Positions 43,013 through 52,572 of a stretch of 64,000 nucleotides of DNA are shown in pieces. Numbering within the stretch: position 1 is the stretch's first letter; each line of letters begins with the position of its first letter. Both the position numbers and the translations under genes were made by a program. A model generated the notes under the pieces. The model did no database searches. It was given only the letters and a program-made list of their open reading frames with translations, and was not told where the DNA came from. The stretch spans positions 2,046,001 to 2,110,000 of the forward strand of contig NZ_CP042163.1 of the NCBI RefSeq assembly GCF_007725405.1, read 5' to 3'. The DNA comes from Shouchella miscanthi (GTDB lineage: Bacteria; Bacillota; Bacilli; Bacillales; Bacillaceae_D).

Positions 43013-44398
43013 TTAACTTGCTTTTTGTTGTTTTTCGTCTATTTTTTCTTGCTTTCGAACTTCTCTAAATTTCTTCGTTTCACTAACGATGACACCTGAT
43101 AAGAAGAGGAGTCCAATTAAGTTCGGAATGGCCATTAAGCCATTGAAGATATCGGCAATATTCCAAACAATGTCTGATTTTGTACCGGCTCCAATAAAAA
43201 CAATGGCTACAAATACCACTTTATAGATAATGGTATTTTTGTCGCCGAACAAGTAGCCAAAACATTTCTCCCCATAGTATGACCAACCAATAATCGTGGA
43301 GTACGCAAACAAGAGAATGGCAAACACCACAATATAATTGCCGTACCCTGGAAGAAACTGCTCAAACGCCTGACCAGTTAATAGACTTTGGACATTTGCA
43401 ACTTCATCATCCGGAACATCAACATACAGCTGACTCATAACAATCGTTAGTCCAGTAATGGTACAAACAATCATAGTATCAAGAAACGTTCCTGTCATAG
43501 ATACGAGTGCTTGCCGACCTGGGTAATCGGTTTTGGCAGCAGCGGCAGCGATTGGAGCAGAACCTAAGCCAGCTTCATTGGAAAACACACCACGCGCAAT
43601 CCCGTAACGAATGGCAAGACCAATGGTACCACCTAGTGCAGCATCTGTGTTAAAAGCAGCTTCAAAAATAATAGCAAATGCTTGAGGGACCAACGTAATA
43701 TTGGATACAATTATAATTAATCCACCTAAAATGTAAAATAAAGCCATAAACGGTACAAAAATAGCAGTGACTCTACCAATTCCTTTAATGCCGCCTAAGA
43801 GAACGAGGGCCGTAACTAACATAAGCACAAACCCTGTAATCCAAGGGTTAATACCAAAATTATCAGCTAATGAATTGGACACCGTATTTGATTGAGTCAT
43901 ATTTCCAATCCCGAATGAAGCAAGAAATCCAAATAGTGCAAAAAGAACGGCTAGCCACTTCCAGCCTAAGCCTTTTTCTATGTAGTACATCGGGCCACCA
44001 GAAATTTCACCTTTATGATTGACAACTCGATATTTAACAGCAAGAATGGCTTCACCGTACTTCGTTGCCATCCCAAAAAAGGCAGCAACCCACATCCAGA
44101 ATAGTGCGCCAATCCCACCTAATAAGATAGCAGATGCAACCCCGGTCATATTCCCGATCCCGAGCGTAGCCGCCATGGCTGTCATTAATGATTGGAAGTG
44201 AGAAATATCTCCTTTATCTCGACTATCCTTTTTACTTCGACTAAACGTTAATTTCAATGCATAAGGTAAATCCCGTACTTGTAAAAAACCTAAACGAAAT
44301 GTTAGAAAGACACCTGTACCAACAATTAAAAGTAGAGTCGCAGGACCCCAAACAATATTATTAATGCTTTCCACAATAGCAGCAAAACTCACAAACAT
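43013..44398 (-). CDS. Alanine/glycine:cation symporter, AGCS family (AlsT-like)
   Basis: This 461-residue Na+/alanine symporter has about eleven helices and the family landmarks GIGNMTGVASAILLGG, GPMYYIEKGLGWKWLA and RGVFSNEAGLGSAP. ATG 44398 gives the usual family length (B. subtilis AlsT is about 465 residues); the in-frame start at 44443 adds a non-family extension. It probably imports alanine, glycine, glutamine or beta-alanine. Na+ coupling is typical of alkaliphiles. Confidence 0.9.
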   Translation of the reverse strand: MFVSFAAIVESINNIVWGPATLLLIVGTGVFLTFRLGFLQVRDLPYALKLTFSRSKKDSRDKGDISHFQSLMTAMAATLGIGNMTGVASAILLGGIGALFWMWVAAFFGMATKYGEAILAVKYRVVNHKGEISGGPMYYIEKGLGWKWLAVLFALFGFLASFGIGNMTQSNTVSNSLADNFGINPWITGFVLMLVTALVLLGGIKGIGRVTAIFVPFMALFYILGGLIIIVSNITLVPQAFAIIFEAAFNTDAALGGTIGLAIRYGIARGVFSNEAGLGSAPIAAAAAKTDYPGRQALVSMTGTFLDTMIVCTITGLTIVMSQLYVDVPDDEVANVQSLLTGQAFEQFLPGYGNYIVVFAILLFAYSTIIGWSYYGEKCFGYLFGDKNTIIYKVVFVAIVFIGAGTKSDIVWNIADIFNGLMAIPNLIGLLFLSGVIVSETKKFREVRKQEKIDEKQQKAS

Positions 44399-44443
44399 CC
44401 CCCATTTCTTTCCTCTACAGGATAGTATAAATAGAATATACAT

Positions 44444-44867
44444 AGTTTAGTGAACTTTTGTACGAAAGTCTATCACAAAATTTTCAGGAAATGTTAAAAA
44501 CATTAGACAAACTGTTTATCTAAGGTCTTTACAGTAATTATTTTTTTCCTATTAAATGAACATTTTAAGCAGTAAATCTAAGTCTACTAGTATCGCATCA
44601 CAAGTTAGCATAGCTAACCTTTGAAAATAAACCTTGACGAAATGAGTCGTATTTTGTAATAATAAAGCTAATTTAATCATGGTACCTTTAAACCAGTCCA
44701 GAGAGGCTGACAAGGACAGCGGATGTGCGTTCCCATTATGGGGACGTATAAGTTCGTCGAAGCGTTTTAAGCATAGGCGCTTTCACGACCAAAAAGGCTA
44801 ATTGTCAGTTACGTGACAATTAGCCTTTTTTTCTGCTTTGGTATCAGAAAACTTGGAGGTTAGAACA
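44444..44867 (+). promoter_or_regulatory. codBA promoter and PyrR-type attenuator leader
   Basis: The promoter is TTGACG (44634-44639) with a -10 near 44657-44663 (TAATAAT). The leader holds the PyrR-binding loop TCCAGAGAGGCTGACAAGGA (44697-44716), essentially the anti-antiterminator of B. subtilis pyr leaders, and ends in the intrinsic terminator at 44791-44832. UMP-bound PyrR would stabilise the anti-antiterminator and stop transcription, so cytosine uptake falls when pyrimidines are plentiful. A perfect GTTAGC-ATA-GCTAAC repeat (44604-44618) lies just upstream of the -35. The first 150 bases show nothing else. Confidence 0.88.
44791..44832 (+). terminator. Attenuator terminator of codBA
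   Basis: A 17-base-pair perfect stem (44791-44807 with 44814-44830, 6-base loop) ends in a T tract, 36 bases before the codB ATG. Confidence 0.92.
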
Positions 44868-46148
44868 ATGGAAAAGCAAGATCAAGAGTTTTCATGGCAA
44901 GAGGTTCCAAAGACAGAGCGAAAGCATTTTCTTAAAACACTGGCTGTTATGCTGGGGTTCACATTTTTTTCGGCAAGTATGTTAGCAGGTGGACAACTTG
45001 GCATCAGCTTGACCTTCTCCCAGTTTATCGTCGTCGTGTTAGGCGGGAATTTATTACTTGGATTCTATACAGGCGCGCTTGCCTATATTGCTGCTAAAAC
45101 AGGCCTTTCCACCCACTTATTAGCAAAACATGCATTTGGTGAAAAAGGGTCTTACTTGCCATCGTTTCTCTTAGCCTTTACCCAAGTAGGGTGGTTTGGT
45201 GTTGGCGTTGCCATGTTCGCGGTTCCTGTAGCCCAGGCGATGAATTGGAATGTCTACGTACTTATTTTTACATTTGGCTTAGCGATGACGGCTTCAGCGA
45301 TTTTCGGGATAAAAGCACTTGTTGTCTTAGGCTTTGTAGCGGTACCGGCAATTGCAATTCTAGGGGGCTATTCCGTTACACAAGGTGTTCAAGATGCTGG
45401 AGGTGTCCAAACATTGTTTGCCTATGAACCTACAGCAACAATGGCCATTTCAGCTGCATTGGCGATTTGTATCGGTTCTTTTATAAGTGGAGGGACGTTA
45501 ACACCAGACTTTGCTCGCTTTGCTAAAACAGCCAAGCAAGCCGTTAGCGCGACAACGATTGCGTTTTTTCTAGGGAACTCACTTATGTTTTTATTTGGTG
45601 CAGTTGGCGCAATGGTATATGGTCTTGCAGAGGTATCGGAAGTCATGTTTTTACAAGGGTTAATGATTCCAGCCATACTTGTACTAGGTTTAAACATTTG
45701 GACGACGAATGATAACGCCTTATATGCATCTGGGTTAGGGTTTGCCCATATAACGAAACTGCCGAAAAAATTCTTTGTTATTTTGAATGGCGTTATTGGA
45801 ACAGTGTTGGCCATGTGGATGTACAACAATTTCGTTGGCTTTCTCACCATTCTTGGTGTGGCTATTCCATCCATTGGTGCGATCCTAATAGCCGATTACT
45901 TCTTTATTCATAAGCGACATTACCCAATACTTGCTGAGATGAAAGTGAGAGCTGTTAATTGGATTGCCATTGTTTCTTGGGCAATAGGTGTCACTATTGC
46001 CCAGCTAGCTCCTGGCATTATCCCTTTAAACGCGTTAATTGGTACAATGATTGTATACATCGTTTGTACAACTGTAATGAACACAGTAAAAAAGAAAAAG
46101 GAATTGGTGATGACACATGATTATTCAAAACGCAACATTGCGCAATAG
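44868..46148 (+). CDS. codB: Cytosine permease (NCS1 family)
   Basis: This is a 426-residue NCS1 transporter with 12 helices. Landmarks are [14 protein letters not shown] in helix 1, [33 protein letters not shown] and [15 protein letters not shown], all as in E. coli CodB. The ATG at 44868 follows GGAGG; an upstream in-frame start at 44838 has none. It is followed by codA with a 32-base overlap and preceded by a PyrR attenuator. Confidence 0.94.
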   Translation: MEKQDQEFSWQEVPKTERKHFLKTLAVMLGFTFFSASMLAGGQLGISLTFSQFIVVVLGGNLLLGFYTGALAYIAAKTGLSTHLLAKHAFGEKGSYLPSFLLAFTQVGWFGVGVAMFAVPVAQAMNWNVYVLIFTFGLAMTASAIFGIKALVVLGFVAVPAIAILGGYSVTQGVQDAGGVQTLFAYEPTATMAISAALAICIGSFISGGTLTPDFARFAKTAKQAVSATTIAFFLGNSLMFLFGAVGAMVYGLAEVSEVMFLQGLMIPAILVLGLNIWTTNDNALYASGLGFAHITKLPKKFFVILNGVIGTVLAMWMYNNFVGFLTILGVAIPSIGAILIADYFFIHKRHYPILAEMKVRAVNWIAIVSWAIGVTIAQLAPGIIPLNALIGTMIVYIVCTTVMNTVKKKKELVMTHDYSKRNIAQ

Positions 46149-47385
46149 AAGTGGACGCTGGCAAATTGATATTCAAGATGGGAAATTTCATCGAATTACT
46201 CAAGAGCCAATCCAAGTAGATAACAGAGAGGTTCTTGATGTTGCTGGTTCGCTTATCTTACCACCATTTATTGAGCCGCACATTCATTTAGACACAACAA
46301 TGACAGCGGGTGAACCTGCTTGGAATGTCAGCGGAACGTTGTTTGAAGGGATTCAACGCTGGTCAGAACGTAAGGAATTTCTTACGCATGAAGACGTGAA
46401 GGAGCGTGCCACAAAAGCGTTAAAATGGCAAGTAGCTCAAGGAATTCAATACGTGCGAACTCATGTTGATGTAACGGACCCAAATTTAACGGCACTAAAG
46501 GCATTGCTCGAAGTAAAAGAAGAAATGGCCTCTTATGTCACGCTTCAACTTGTTGCGTTTCCTCAAGAGGGGCTTCTTTCGTTCCCGAATGGAAAGGAAT
46601 TAGTAGAGGAAGCACTAAAAATGGGAGCAGATGTTGTAGGCGGAATTCCTCATTTTGAGTTTACGAGGGAGTATGGCGTAGAATCAATGAAACATACATT
46701 TGATTTAGCTGAAAAATATGACCGACTGGTCGACATACACTGTGATGAAATTGATGATGAACAATCACGTTTTGTAGAAGTTGTGGCTAAAGAAGCGTAT
46801 GAAAGAGGACTTGGCGAAAAAACAACAGCTAGCCATACAACAGCAATGGGTTCCTACAATGATGCGTATACCTCTAAATTATTTCGGTTATTAAAGATGG
46901 CCAATATTAATTTTGTCTCAAACCCGTTAGTAAATATCCATCTACAAGGTCGGTTTGATACCTATCCTAAGCGAAGAGGATTAACTCGCATAAAAGAATT
47001 AAAAGAAGCAGGTCTAACCGTTTGTTTTGGGCATGACGATATCTTTGACCCATGGTACCCACTTGGAACAGGAAATATGCTACAGGTGCTTCATATGGGT
47101 ATTCACGCTGGTCAGCTAATGGGGTATGAGGAAATCGTTCAATCCATCGATTTTATTACAACAAACAGCGCAAAAACCCTCCACATCCACGATGATTACG
47201 GCGTTGTAGAAGGGAATTCTGCTAACTTCATTGTCATTGATGCAGAAGATGAGTATGAAACCATACGTAAACAAGCGACCGTGACGCACTCTTTTAAAGA
47301 AGGGAAACAAATTGCCCAAACTACTCCATCTGAGTCCGCTCTTTTTATTAACAAAGAAGTAGAGCGCGTAACGTTCAAAAAATAA
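46117..47385 (+). CDS. codA: Cytosine deaminase
   Basis: This is a 422-residue iron/zinc amidohydrolase. It shows [17 protein letters not shown] (metal HxH), [12 protein letters not shown] with the catalytic Glu, and [19 protein letters not shown]. It converts cytosine to uracil and ammonia. The uracil can enter UMP synthesis or the reductive degradation operon at 58-64 kb. Translation is coupled to codB. Confidence 0.95.
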   Translation: MIIQNATLRNRSGRWQIDIQDGKFHRITQEPIQVDNREVLDVAGSLILPPFIEPHIHLDTTMTAGEPAWNVSGTLFEGIQRWSERKEFLTHEDVKERATKALKWQVAQGIQYVRTHVDVTDPNLTALKALLEVKEEMASYVTLQLVAFPQEGLLSFPNGKELVEEALKMGADVVGGIPHFEFTREYGVESMKHTFDLAEKYDRLVDIHCDEIDDEQSRFVEVVAKEAYERGLGEKTTASHTTAMGSYNDAYTSKLFRLLKMANINFVSNPLVNIHLQGRFDTYPKRRGLTRIKELKEAGLTVCFGHDDIFDPWYPLGTGNMLQVLHMGIHAGQLMGYEEIVQSIDFITTNSAKTLHIHDDYGVVEGNSANFIVIDAEDEYETIRKQATVTHSFKEGKQIAQTTPSESALFINKEVERVTFKK

Positions 47386-47399
47386 GGTATTTAAAAATG

Positions 47400-47445
47400 C
47401 AAACAGCTTATCTCCTTGTCATTACAGGGGGGAGCTGTTTGTTTG
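47400..47445. terminator. Terminator after codA
   Basis: CAAACAGCT (47400-47408) pairs with AGCTGTTTG (47433-47441), with additional CTCC/GGAG pairing inside, and TTT follows. It overlaps the 3' end of the convergent Mga-like gene. Confidence 0.75.
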
Positions 47446-48892
47446 CGTTCAACCGATACCAATATGCACTTGCACAGCGGTCGTAAATTCTGCGCCAATC
47501 TCCATCAGTAGGAGGGGAATGCACGTATAAGATATTATCAGTGGACCCCCTTACAAAAGGCATATCCGTTAAAATAAGTGAATAGCGATCTTCACTAACG
47601 CTTTTATTCTGAATCGTGGAAGTCGAAATTTCGAGCTGAAACGGAACGTAACTCATAATTTTCTCTGCTAACGTTTCTTCATAAATAGGACCTTCTCTCG
47701 ACAAAATAAGAAGTTGTAAAGCTGGTTGAAGTTTATCAATATCAACGAAAGTATAAAGCATAAGCAAATAGCGTGAGTGTGCAGTTGGCGAACGTTTAAA
47801 CCCGTTGTTTTCAGTCTCATTTGCAAGTTGATGAACGATACCACTCAATAAAGGATGTTGTTTGGTGATGGCATTCGCGTAAATCATATCTTTATAATGT
47901 AGGAAATTAGTTGCGTGATAGTCATAATGACAATAAAGCTGTAATAAATGCCCTTTAATATGATTCATATTTTCTTTGTTTAATGCGTCCGGGAATAACG
48001 CGTCTAACTTTTCGGTGAACATGACAGTGAATAACCATGCTTCAGTCTTTGATTTTTGATGAATGTCAATGTTCTGCTTAACTATTTCAATTGGATGATA
48101 ATGACTTGGTGAATTGACAATCATCATTAACAAGAAATCTTCTTCACCTTCTCGATGCTCTTCAGGAATTCCATTAAGAAATAAATCACACTGACTGATC
48201 AGCTTCTCTTTAATCGTCGCTGGGAAGGGAATGTCATAACCAGGACTATAAAAGCCGTTTAATGTTCGATAGTGTTGAATAGCGAGATGATAAATGTAGG
48301 TTTCCTTTTGTACTGGTGACAATTGAAGCGAGAGAGTCTCAACAATACGATCAACTCGTTTCTCTATCATCGCTTTTTGGAAAGAAAATGGCCACATTAA
48401 TTTGCCTGTTATTTCAATTAAGAGCGAAAAATAAAAATGGCGAATCTGCCTTTCATCACCATGAATTTGTAAAGAGCGCAAGTCAAACGATAGTTGGAAT
48501 CGTTCAAGCCATTTTTTAAAGTGTTTAAGCTTTCGAAAAAACGTGGCACGACTAATGTATTGCTCCTCCACAAACGTTTTGGCGGATGTGTTTTTTGAAA
48601 TGACACTTAAAAAGAAACAAACCATGTCATCTTGAATGTAGTATTGATGAAGCAGTTGCTTCAAAAAAGCATCATCCTTACCTTTTAAATGCATGGTTTC
48701 GCTGTCAACATATTCGATCGTCATATCCGTATGCTTGCGTTCCATTTCGTTCTTTAATTCGTATAAAGCGGCATCAACAGTACGTAATGAACAACTCAAT
48801 TCATCAGGGAGTGCCTTTCTTTGAATGTATTCTTCCGTACTTAACTTATAGATTAGCTTAACTAACCGGTCTATTCGTTTATCGATTAACAT
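47408..48892 (-). CDS. Mga/AtxA-like transcriptional regulator
   Basis: This is a 494-residue regulator. It has an N-terminal helix-turn-helix (about 10-50) and the Mga-type HTH with FVEEQYISRATFFRKLKHFKKWLERF followed by IHGDERQIRHFYFSLL (about 105-165). A long region with PRD-like helices and a C-terminal EIIB-like part (about 400-490) complete it. In other Firmicutes such regulators accompany surface-protein loci. It is transcribed 35 bases after the sortase gene, at the end of the WxL operon, with AGAGGGA as ribosome binding site. It most likely controls that operon. The PRD-like part could respond to PTS phosphorylation. Confidence 0.8.
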   Translation of the reverse strand: MLIDKRIDRLVKLIYKLSTEEYIQRKALPDELSCSLRTVDAALYELKNEMERKHTDMTIEYVDSETMHLKGKDDAFLKQLLHQYYIQDDMVCFFLSVISKNTSAKTFVEEQYISRATFFRKLKHFKKWLERFQLSFDLRSLQIHGDERQIRHFYFSLLIEITGKLMWPFSFQKAMIEKRVDRIVETLSLQLSPVQKETYIYHLAIQHYRTLNGFYSPGYDIPFPATIKEKLISQCDLFLNGIPEEHREGEEDFLLMMIVNSPSHYHPIEIVKQNIDIHQKSKTEAWLFTVMFTEKLDALFPDALNKENMNHIKGHLLQLYCHYDYHATNFLHYKDMIYANAITKQHPLLSGIVHQLANETENNGFKRSPTAHSRYLLMLYTFVDIDKLQPALQLLILSREGPIYEETLAEKIMSYVPFQLEISTSTIQNKSVSEDRYSLILTDMPFVRGSTDNILYVHSPPTDGDWRRIYDRCASAYWYRLNANKQLPPVMTRR

Positions 48893-48927
48893 CGCATAGT
48901 CCCTCTACCAGTTTGGTCATTTTTTAT

Positions 48928-49602
48928 TTATCTAAAGAATTCTTTTCCTTCTTCGTAGGTTGTTTTTGATATGAGTTTTGCCCTTACCATAAATCGCTCT
49001 GTCGTTGGTCTGCTAGTATCACATGTAAAGAGTGTTAGAATTGGTTCCTCTGTCGGCAAGAGATAATGGGTGTCAAGCTCAGAAATGATGTTTGTTTCGA
49101 CAACAGCGTACTGGTAAATCTCTGTTTTATTTGTGATATAAATATCCATGCTAGGCTCAACGTGAAGAAGTGGACCAAATAGTAATGTTTGTTTTGACAA
49201 ATGATGTCCAAATAGAACATAGTTTCCGCTTCCCATAGGTTGTTGATCAGTAAGTGTAGCGGCTCCAGCGAGTAAATGTTCGTTCGTCAACCCGCCAATG
49301 ATCGGGAGGGATAACTGAACGTCTGGTATTGAAAGCGCTCCAGCGATTGGGAGGTCGTTTTGTTGAATTGCTTCTCGCATTACTTCAATGAAAGTAGGAC
49401 GCTCTACGGCTGTTGAGTCAATGATAGGTGCCGTATGCTCATGGTCATGTAACGATTGGGTTGAAAATAGTTGCTGTGCTGATGCAATGCGTTGCTCAAT
49501 AAGGTAATCTCTAATAAAAGGGGAGCAAATTAACACCACTCCCATCGTGAGAAGAAAGACAATACTAATGAGCATAAAACACTTTTTAAATCTTTCGTTC
49601 AT
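48928..49602 (-). CDS. Class A-like sortase of the WxL locus
   Basis: This is a 224-residue sortase with an N-terminal membrane anchor (about 10-32) and an extracellular catalytic domain. The catalytic His is in VLFGHHLS, Cys in ILTLFTCD and Arg in TTERFMVRAK. The chosen ATG at 49602 lies one base after the stop of the DUF916 gene, so translation is coupled; the frame extends upstream without similarity. The obvious substrate is the LPQTG protein in the same operon, which makes this a dedicated rather than housekeeping sortase. Confidence 0.9.
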   Translation of the reverse strand: MNERFKKCFMLISIVFLLTMGVVLICSPFIRDYLIEQRIASAQQLFSTQSLHDHEHTAPIIDSTAVERPTFIEVMREAIQQNDLPIAGALSIPDVQLSLPIIGGLTNEHLLAGAATLTDQQPMGSGNYVLFGHHLSKQTLLFGPLLHVEPSMDIYITNKTEIYQYAVVETNIISELDTHYLLPTEEPILTLFTCDTSRPTTERFMVRAKLISKTTYEEGKEFFR

Positions 49603-49603
49603 A

Positions 49604-50650
49604 TTAACTTGCCGAAGCACGTTGTTTATCCATCGCTTCGTGTAATTGTTTTTTATGCTTCTTCCGCTGGTAGTAAAGAATAAGCAAGAATGCAATCACA
49701 ATGCAAGCAATGCCAAGTGCAACATAAAGCCACGTATAGTCAGTAGCTGGTATCGAAACGTCTGTTTGGTTAAGTGCTTCCGCTTGTTCTTCATCAATCG
49801 TAAACGGTTCATTCCAATGCCATTCTTCTCCCATTGAGCTTGCTGTTAACTCGATCCTATAATCACCTGCTTCAAGGGGTTTACCTTCAAGAGGGATTGG
49901 ATAGGAAAAGTGTGAGTTCGGCGCCATTTGCATACCATCTGTTTCGGATTCAAGAACGGTCTGGTTCGAATCGTTTTTAATGACTGCTTGAACAGCCAAT
50001 TGATTCATATACATCGGCTTCGGGTTTTGAATATCCGCCATAATGACATTTCGAGCATTTAATTGATCTGCATATACATCGTGGAGAAGCAAATCTGGTG
50101 TGATTGGATTTTCGGTTTGTTGCAACACAATCCCGACGACGTAAGCATACTGATTATTAATTGATAAACCTTGTTCAGTTGATTCTTTATTCTCTTCCTC
50201 AACTGTCTCTTGCAGCGTAACCCCGCCAGCCATTACGCCATCAAACGAATCGTCTGGCATGGTAATGTCGAGCGGAAGTGTATATTCGCCGTTAGCCGGA
50301 ACAACAATTTCTTCCTCGGTAGTCACCAAATCTTCCATCGGGTATAAAAGTGACTCGTCCAATTCTTGATCACCATTTCCATACTCAACAACACCATTTA
50401 CATTTGTAGATGCGGTACCAATATCAGGGGCAATAACAACATCATTGTCTGTGTCATTACGAAGAAGAATCTCGACGGTTTGTTTGGCGCCTGGATCCAG
50501 CTGTAAATGAAAGTATGTTTTACTTGAATCCATTTGATTATCAGGGATAATCGTCGTAACAGAGAAATTAAACTCCGAGGCTTGTGCCTTAAAAGGCATC
50601 ATGACCAAACACGTAAAGGTGATCAGCACAACAAAGCGTAGTAATTTCAT
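49604..50650 (-). CDS. DUF916/DUF3324 membrane-anchored protein (CscA-like) of the WxL locus
   Basis: This 348-residue surface protein has a signal peptide (cleavage near KAQAS), a DUF916 (WxL-interacting) domain with YFHLQLDPGAKQTVEILLRND, a DUF3324-like domain and one C-terminal helix (YVALGIACIVIAFLLILYY, about 312-332) with a basic cytoplasmic tail. This layout is CscA of lactobacilli and enterococci. It is thought to bind peptidoglycan and WxL proteins. The ATG at 50650 follows AAGGAAGG. Confidence 0.9.
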   Translation of the reverse strand: MKLLRFVVLITFTCLVMMPFKAQASEFNFSVTTIIPDNQMDSSKTYFHLQLDPGAKQTVEILLRNDTDNDVVIAPDIGTASTNVNGVVEYGNGDQELDESLLYPMEDLVTTEEEIVVPANGEYTLPLDITMPDDSFDGVMAGGVTLQETVEEENKESTEQGLSINNQYAYVVGIVLQQTENPITPDLLLHDVYADQLNARNVIMADIQNPKPMYMNQLAVQAVIKNDSNQTVLESETDGMQMAPNSHFSYPIPLEGKPLEAGDYRIELTASSMGEEWHWNEPFTIDEEQAEALNQTDVSIPATDYTWLYVALGIACIVIAFLLILYYQRKKHKKQLHEAMDKQRASAS

Positions 50651-50704
50651 CAAACCTTCCTTTCTTGAAGAGAGGGCATGCACATACTATGCATGCCCAA
50701 ATCA

Positions 50705-51460
50705 TTATTTACGAGATATGTCTTCATTTCCTGGTGTATCGGATAATGTCCACGTTAATGTTGTTGAATAGTTTTTTGCATACTTTGTGGTCGAACCAGG
50801 CACTTCTAAAGAAACGCTGGAATCTGCATTCTCACTCGTTCCGAAGTGATACGTATACGTACCTGCGCCTTCTCCTTTGCTCGCTTGAAGCGGGGAGCTT
50901 TTGACTTCAGGTGTAAGAGTAAATGATTCTTCGGCATGAGATGGTTTTGATGAAGCAGCAATGGACTTTACTGCAGCATGATTGACCGTAATTTCTGCAC
51001 CATTTAGCACTTCGTTATCTACTGTTGCAAACTGACCGTTTTGAACAACTGACAACGTCCAACCACTTTCCGTTCCCCGATTATCTGTCACTTGGACGTA
51101 GAGAGGGCTAACCTTGTCAGAATTTCTAAATGTTTGTGGAGCTGCGTAATAGGTTTCTGTCGCTGAAGTAATCTTATGCTCGCCAAACTCAAAAGATGAC
51201 GCATAATCGATACTTAATGGTCCTGGTGTACCAGGATTTGGTCCTGGACCTTCAGGATCCGTTGGATCGATTGGCTCTACAGGCGTTTCTGGGTTTGGAT
51301 CTTCTGGATCTACAGGAGGCGTAACATCCTCATTTGGAACGAATTTTATTTTAGCGTTTGTATCATATGTGGAACTAGTATTTGCAAAAGCCGTATTCCC
51401 CGTAGTAATAAGTGCAAATGCTAAAGCAGTAATGGTTAAAACCTTCATTTTTTTCATCAT
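50705..51460 (-). CDS. WxL domain surface protein (CscB-like), first copy
   Basis: This is a 251-residue secreted protein with a signal peptide ending NTAFA. A Pro/Asp/Glu linker (VDPEDPNPETPVEPIDPTDP) leads to a C-terminal WxL domain with the proximal motif GWTLSV and the distal TLTWTLSDTPGN. WxL domains bind peptidoglycan non-covalently. It is a paralogue of the neighbouring gene (same linker, same PGPLSIDYASS entry to the WxL domain). GGAG lies just before the ATG. Confidence 0.93.
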   Translation of the reverse strand: MMKKMKVLTITALAFALITTGNTAFANTSSTYDTNAKIKFVPNEDVTPPVDPEDPNPETPVEPIDPTDPEGPGPNPGTPGPLSIDYASSFEFGEHKITSATETYYAAPQTFRNSDKVSPLYVQVTDNRGTESGWTLSVVQNGQFATVDNEVLNGAEITVNHAAVKSIAASSKPSHAEESFTLTPEVKSSPLQASKGEGAGTYTYHFGTSENADSSVSLEVPGSTTKYAKNYSTTLTWTLSDTPGNEDISRK

Positions 51461-51482
51461 TTTTCTCCGTTTCTACTATAAA

Positions 51483-52235
51483 TTAGTTGTTATTACCTGG
51501 TACATCTGACAATGTCCACGTTAATGTAGTGCGGTATTCAGTATTATCTTTCGGTGTAACACCAGGAACAAATAATTCAATAGCTGGTGTAATAACGTCG
51601 CCGCCTTCTAACGAAGTAAGACCTCCAAAATGATTGACCCATGTACCAGCCCCGGCACCTTTTGCTGCGGACATCACAAGTGTAGAGGCACCTTCAGGAT
51701 CCAATTGAAACGAATTCGTAGCGGTTGGCGCCGTCACATCGTTAAGCGTGCCTTTTATAGTTGGTTCGCTAAAGGAAATAGAAGCACCTGTTAATGTAGT
51801 GTGTTGTGCGTTTTCATTTTCAAATTGTCCATTTTGTTTCACGTGCAAAGACCAACCAGCATTTGAGCCACGATTATCTGTAATTTGGACATAGTTAGAA
51901 ACAAAGCGGCCATCGCTTAGCTCTTGTGCTTTTGCAGCATAGACACGATCTTTCGTAGAAATTTCGTTTTCCCCAAAATTTAGACTAGAAGCATAATCAA
52001 TGCTTAAAGGACCTGGAGTACCGGGGTTAGGTCCGGTTGGGTCAGTTGGGTCAATTGGGGTAACCGGTTCTTCTGGATTAGGGTTTTCTGGATCAAGTGG
52101 CTCTGTAATGTCTTTGTTCGGAATAAACTGCACAGAACCATTCGAATCATATGTACCTCCGTTTTCTGCCTTTGCTAGGCTACTAAACGATAATGTAACA
52201 GCGGCAATAACAGTGAATAAGAGAGCTTTTTTCAT
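51483..52235 (-). CDS. WxL domain surface protein (CscB-like), second copy
   Basis: This is a 250-residue paralogue of the next gene: signal peptide ending LAKAE, Pro/Asp linker and WxL domain with GWSLHV and TLTWTLSDVPGN. GAGGAAATGAA precedes the ATG. The copies share the ends of the WxL domain and the linker but differ in the middle, so they may bind different partners. Confidence 0.93.
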   Translation of the reverse strand: MKKALLFTVIAAVTLSFSSLAKAENGGTYDSNGSVQFIPNKDITEPLDPENPNPEEPVTPIDPTDPTGPNPGTPGPLSIDYASSLNFGENEISTKDRVYAAKAQELSDGRFVSNYVQITDNRGSNAGWSLHVKQNGQFENENAQHTTLTGASISFSEPTIKGTLNDVTAPTATNSFQLDPEGASTLVMSAAKGAGAGTWVNHFGGLTSLEGGDVITPAIELFVPGVTPKDNTEYRTTLTWTLSDVPGNNN

Positions 52236-52250
52236 TTCATTTCCTCATTT

Positions 52251-52535
52251 CTAATATGATAGGTTTGTTTTTTTAACATGCTTTATCAGTACAAATGCAA
52301 GAAGGAAACATCCGACTCCGCCTAAAAGAAATAGAAGAGGAGGTTGATCTCCAGTCTGTGGTAATACATCTAAAATAGGTGCTTCATTTCCTTCCTCTAA
52401 TGGCTGCTCTGGGTATTCACCGAAAAAACCAACACCAGCATCTGTTTCTGTGTTTGCCATTGCTATGCTAGGATTAAATAGAAAAAAGAGACATATAAGC
52501 AGTCCAGTAAGAACAAGAGGGGCGTTACGTTTAAC
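52251..52535 (-). CDS. Small LPXTG-anchored protein (CscD-like)
   Basis: This is a short surface protein: signal peptide ending SIAMA, about 35 exposed residues, the sorting motif LPQTG, a hydrophobic helix and a KHVKK tail. It matches CscD of WxL gene clusters and is the likely sortase substrate. The start is unclear. A near-perfect AAAGGGGGTGA stands 7 bases before a GTT codon (52533-52535) that would give a normal signal peptide beginning VKRN. In-frame ATGs at 52568 and 52580 and a TTG at 52553 lack a good site. I give the GTT position as best supported by the ribosome binding site. Confidence 0.8.
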   Translation of the reverse strand, partial: VKRNAPLVLTGLLICLFFLFNPSIAMANTETDAGVGFFGEYPEQPLEEGNEAPILDVLPQTGDQPPLLFLLGGVGCFLLAFVLIKHVKKTNLSY

Positions 52536-52572
52536 GTCATCACCCCCTTTCAATAAGAGGTGCCTCATGTGA

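Noticed and set aside
45422-45874. 150-residue minus-strand frame inside codB
   Set aside because: It is an antisense shadow of a membrane-protein gene; the reverse frames of such genes are often open.
48316-48519. 67-residue plus-strand frame inside the Mga-like gene
   Set aside because: It is entirely antisense to a well-supported gene and has no ribosome binding site.
50705-52235. Recent tandem duplication of the two WxL genes
   Set aside because: They are paralogues, but their middle parts differ strongly, so this is an old duplication typical of such loci.
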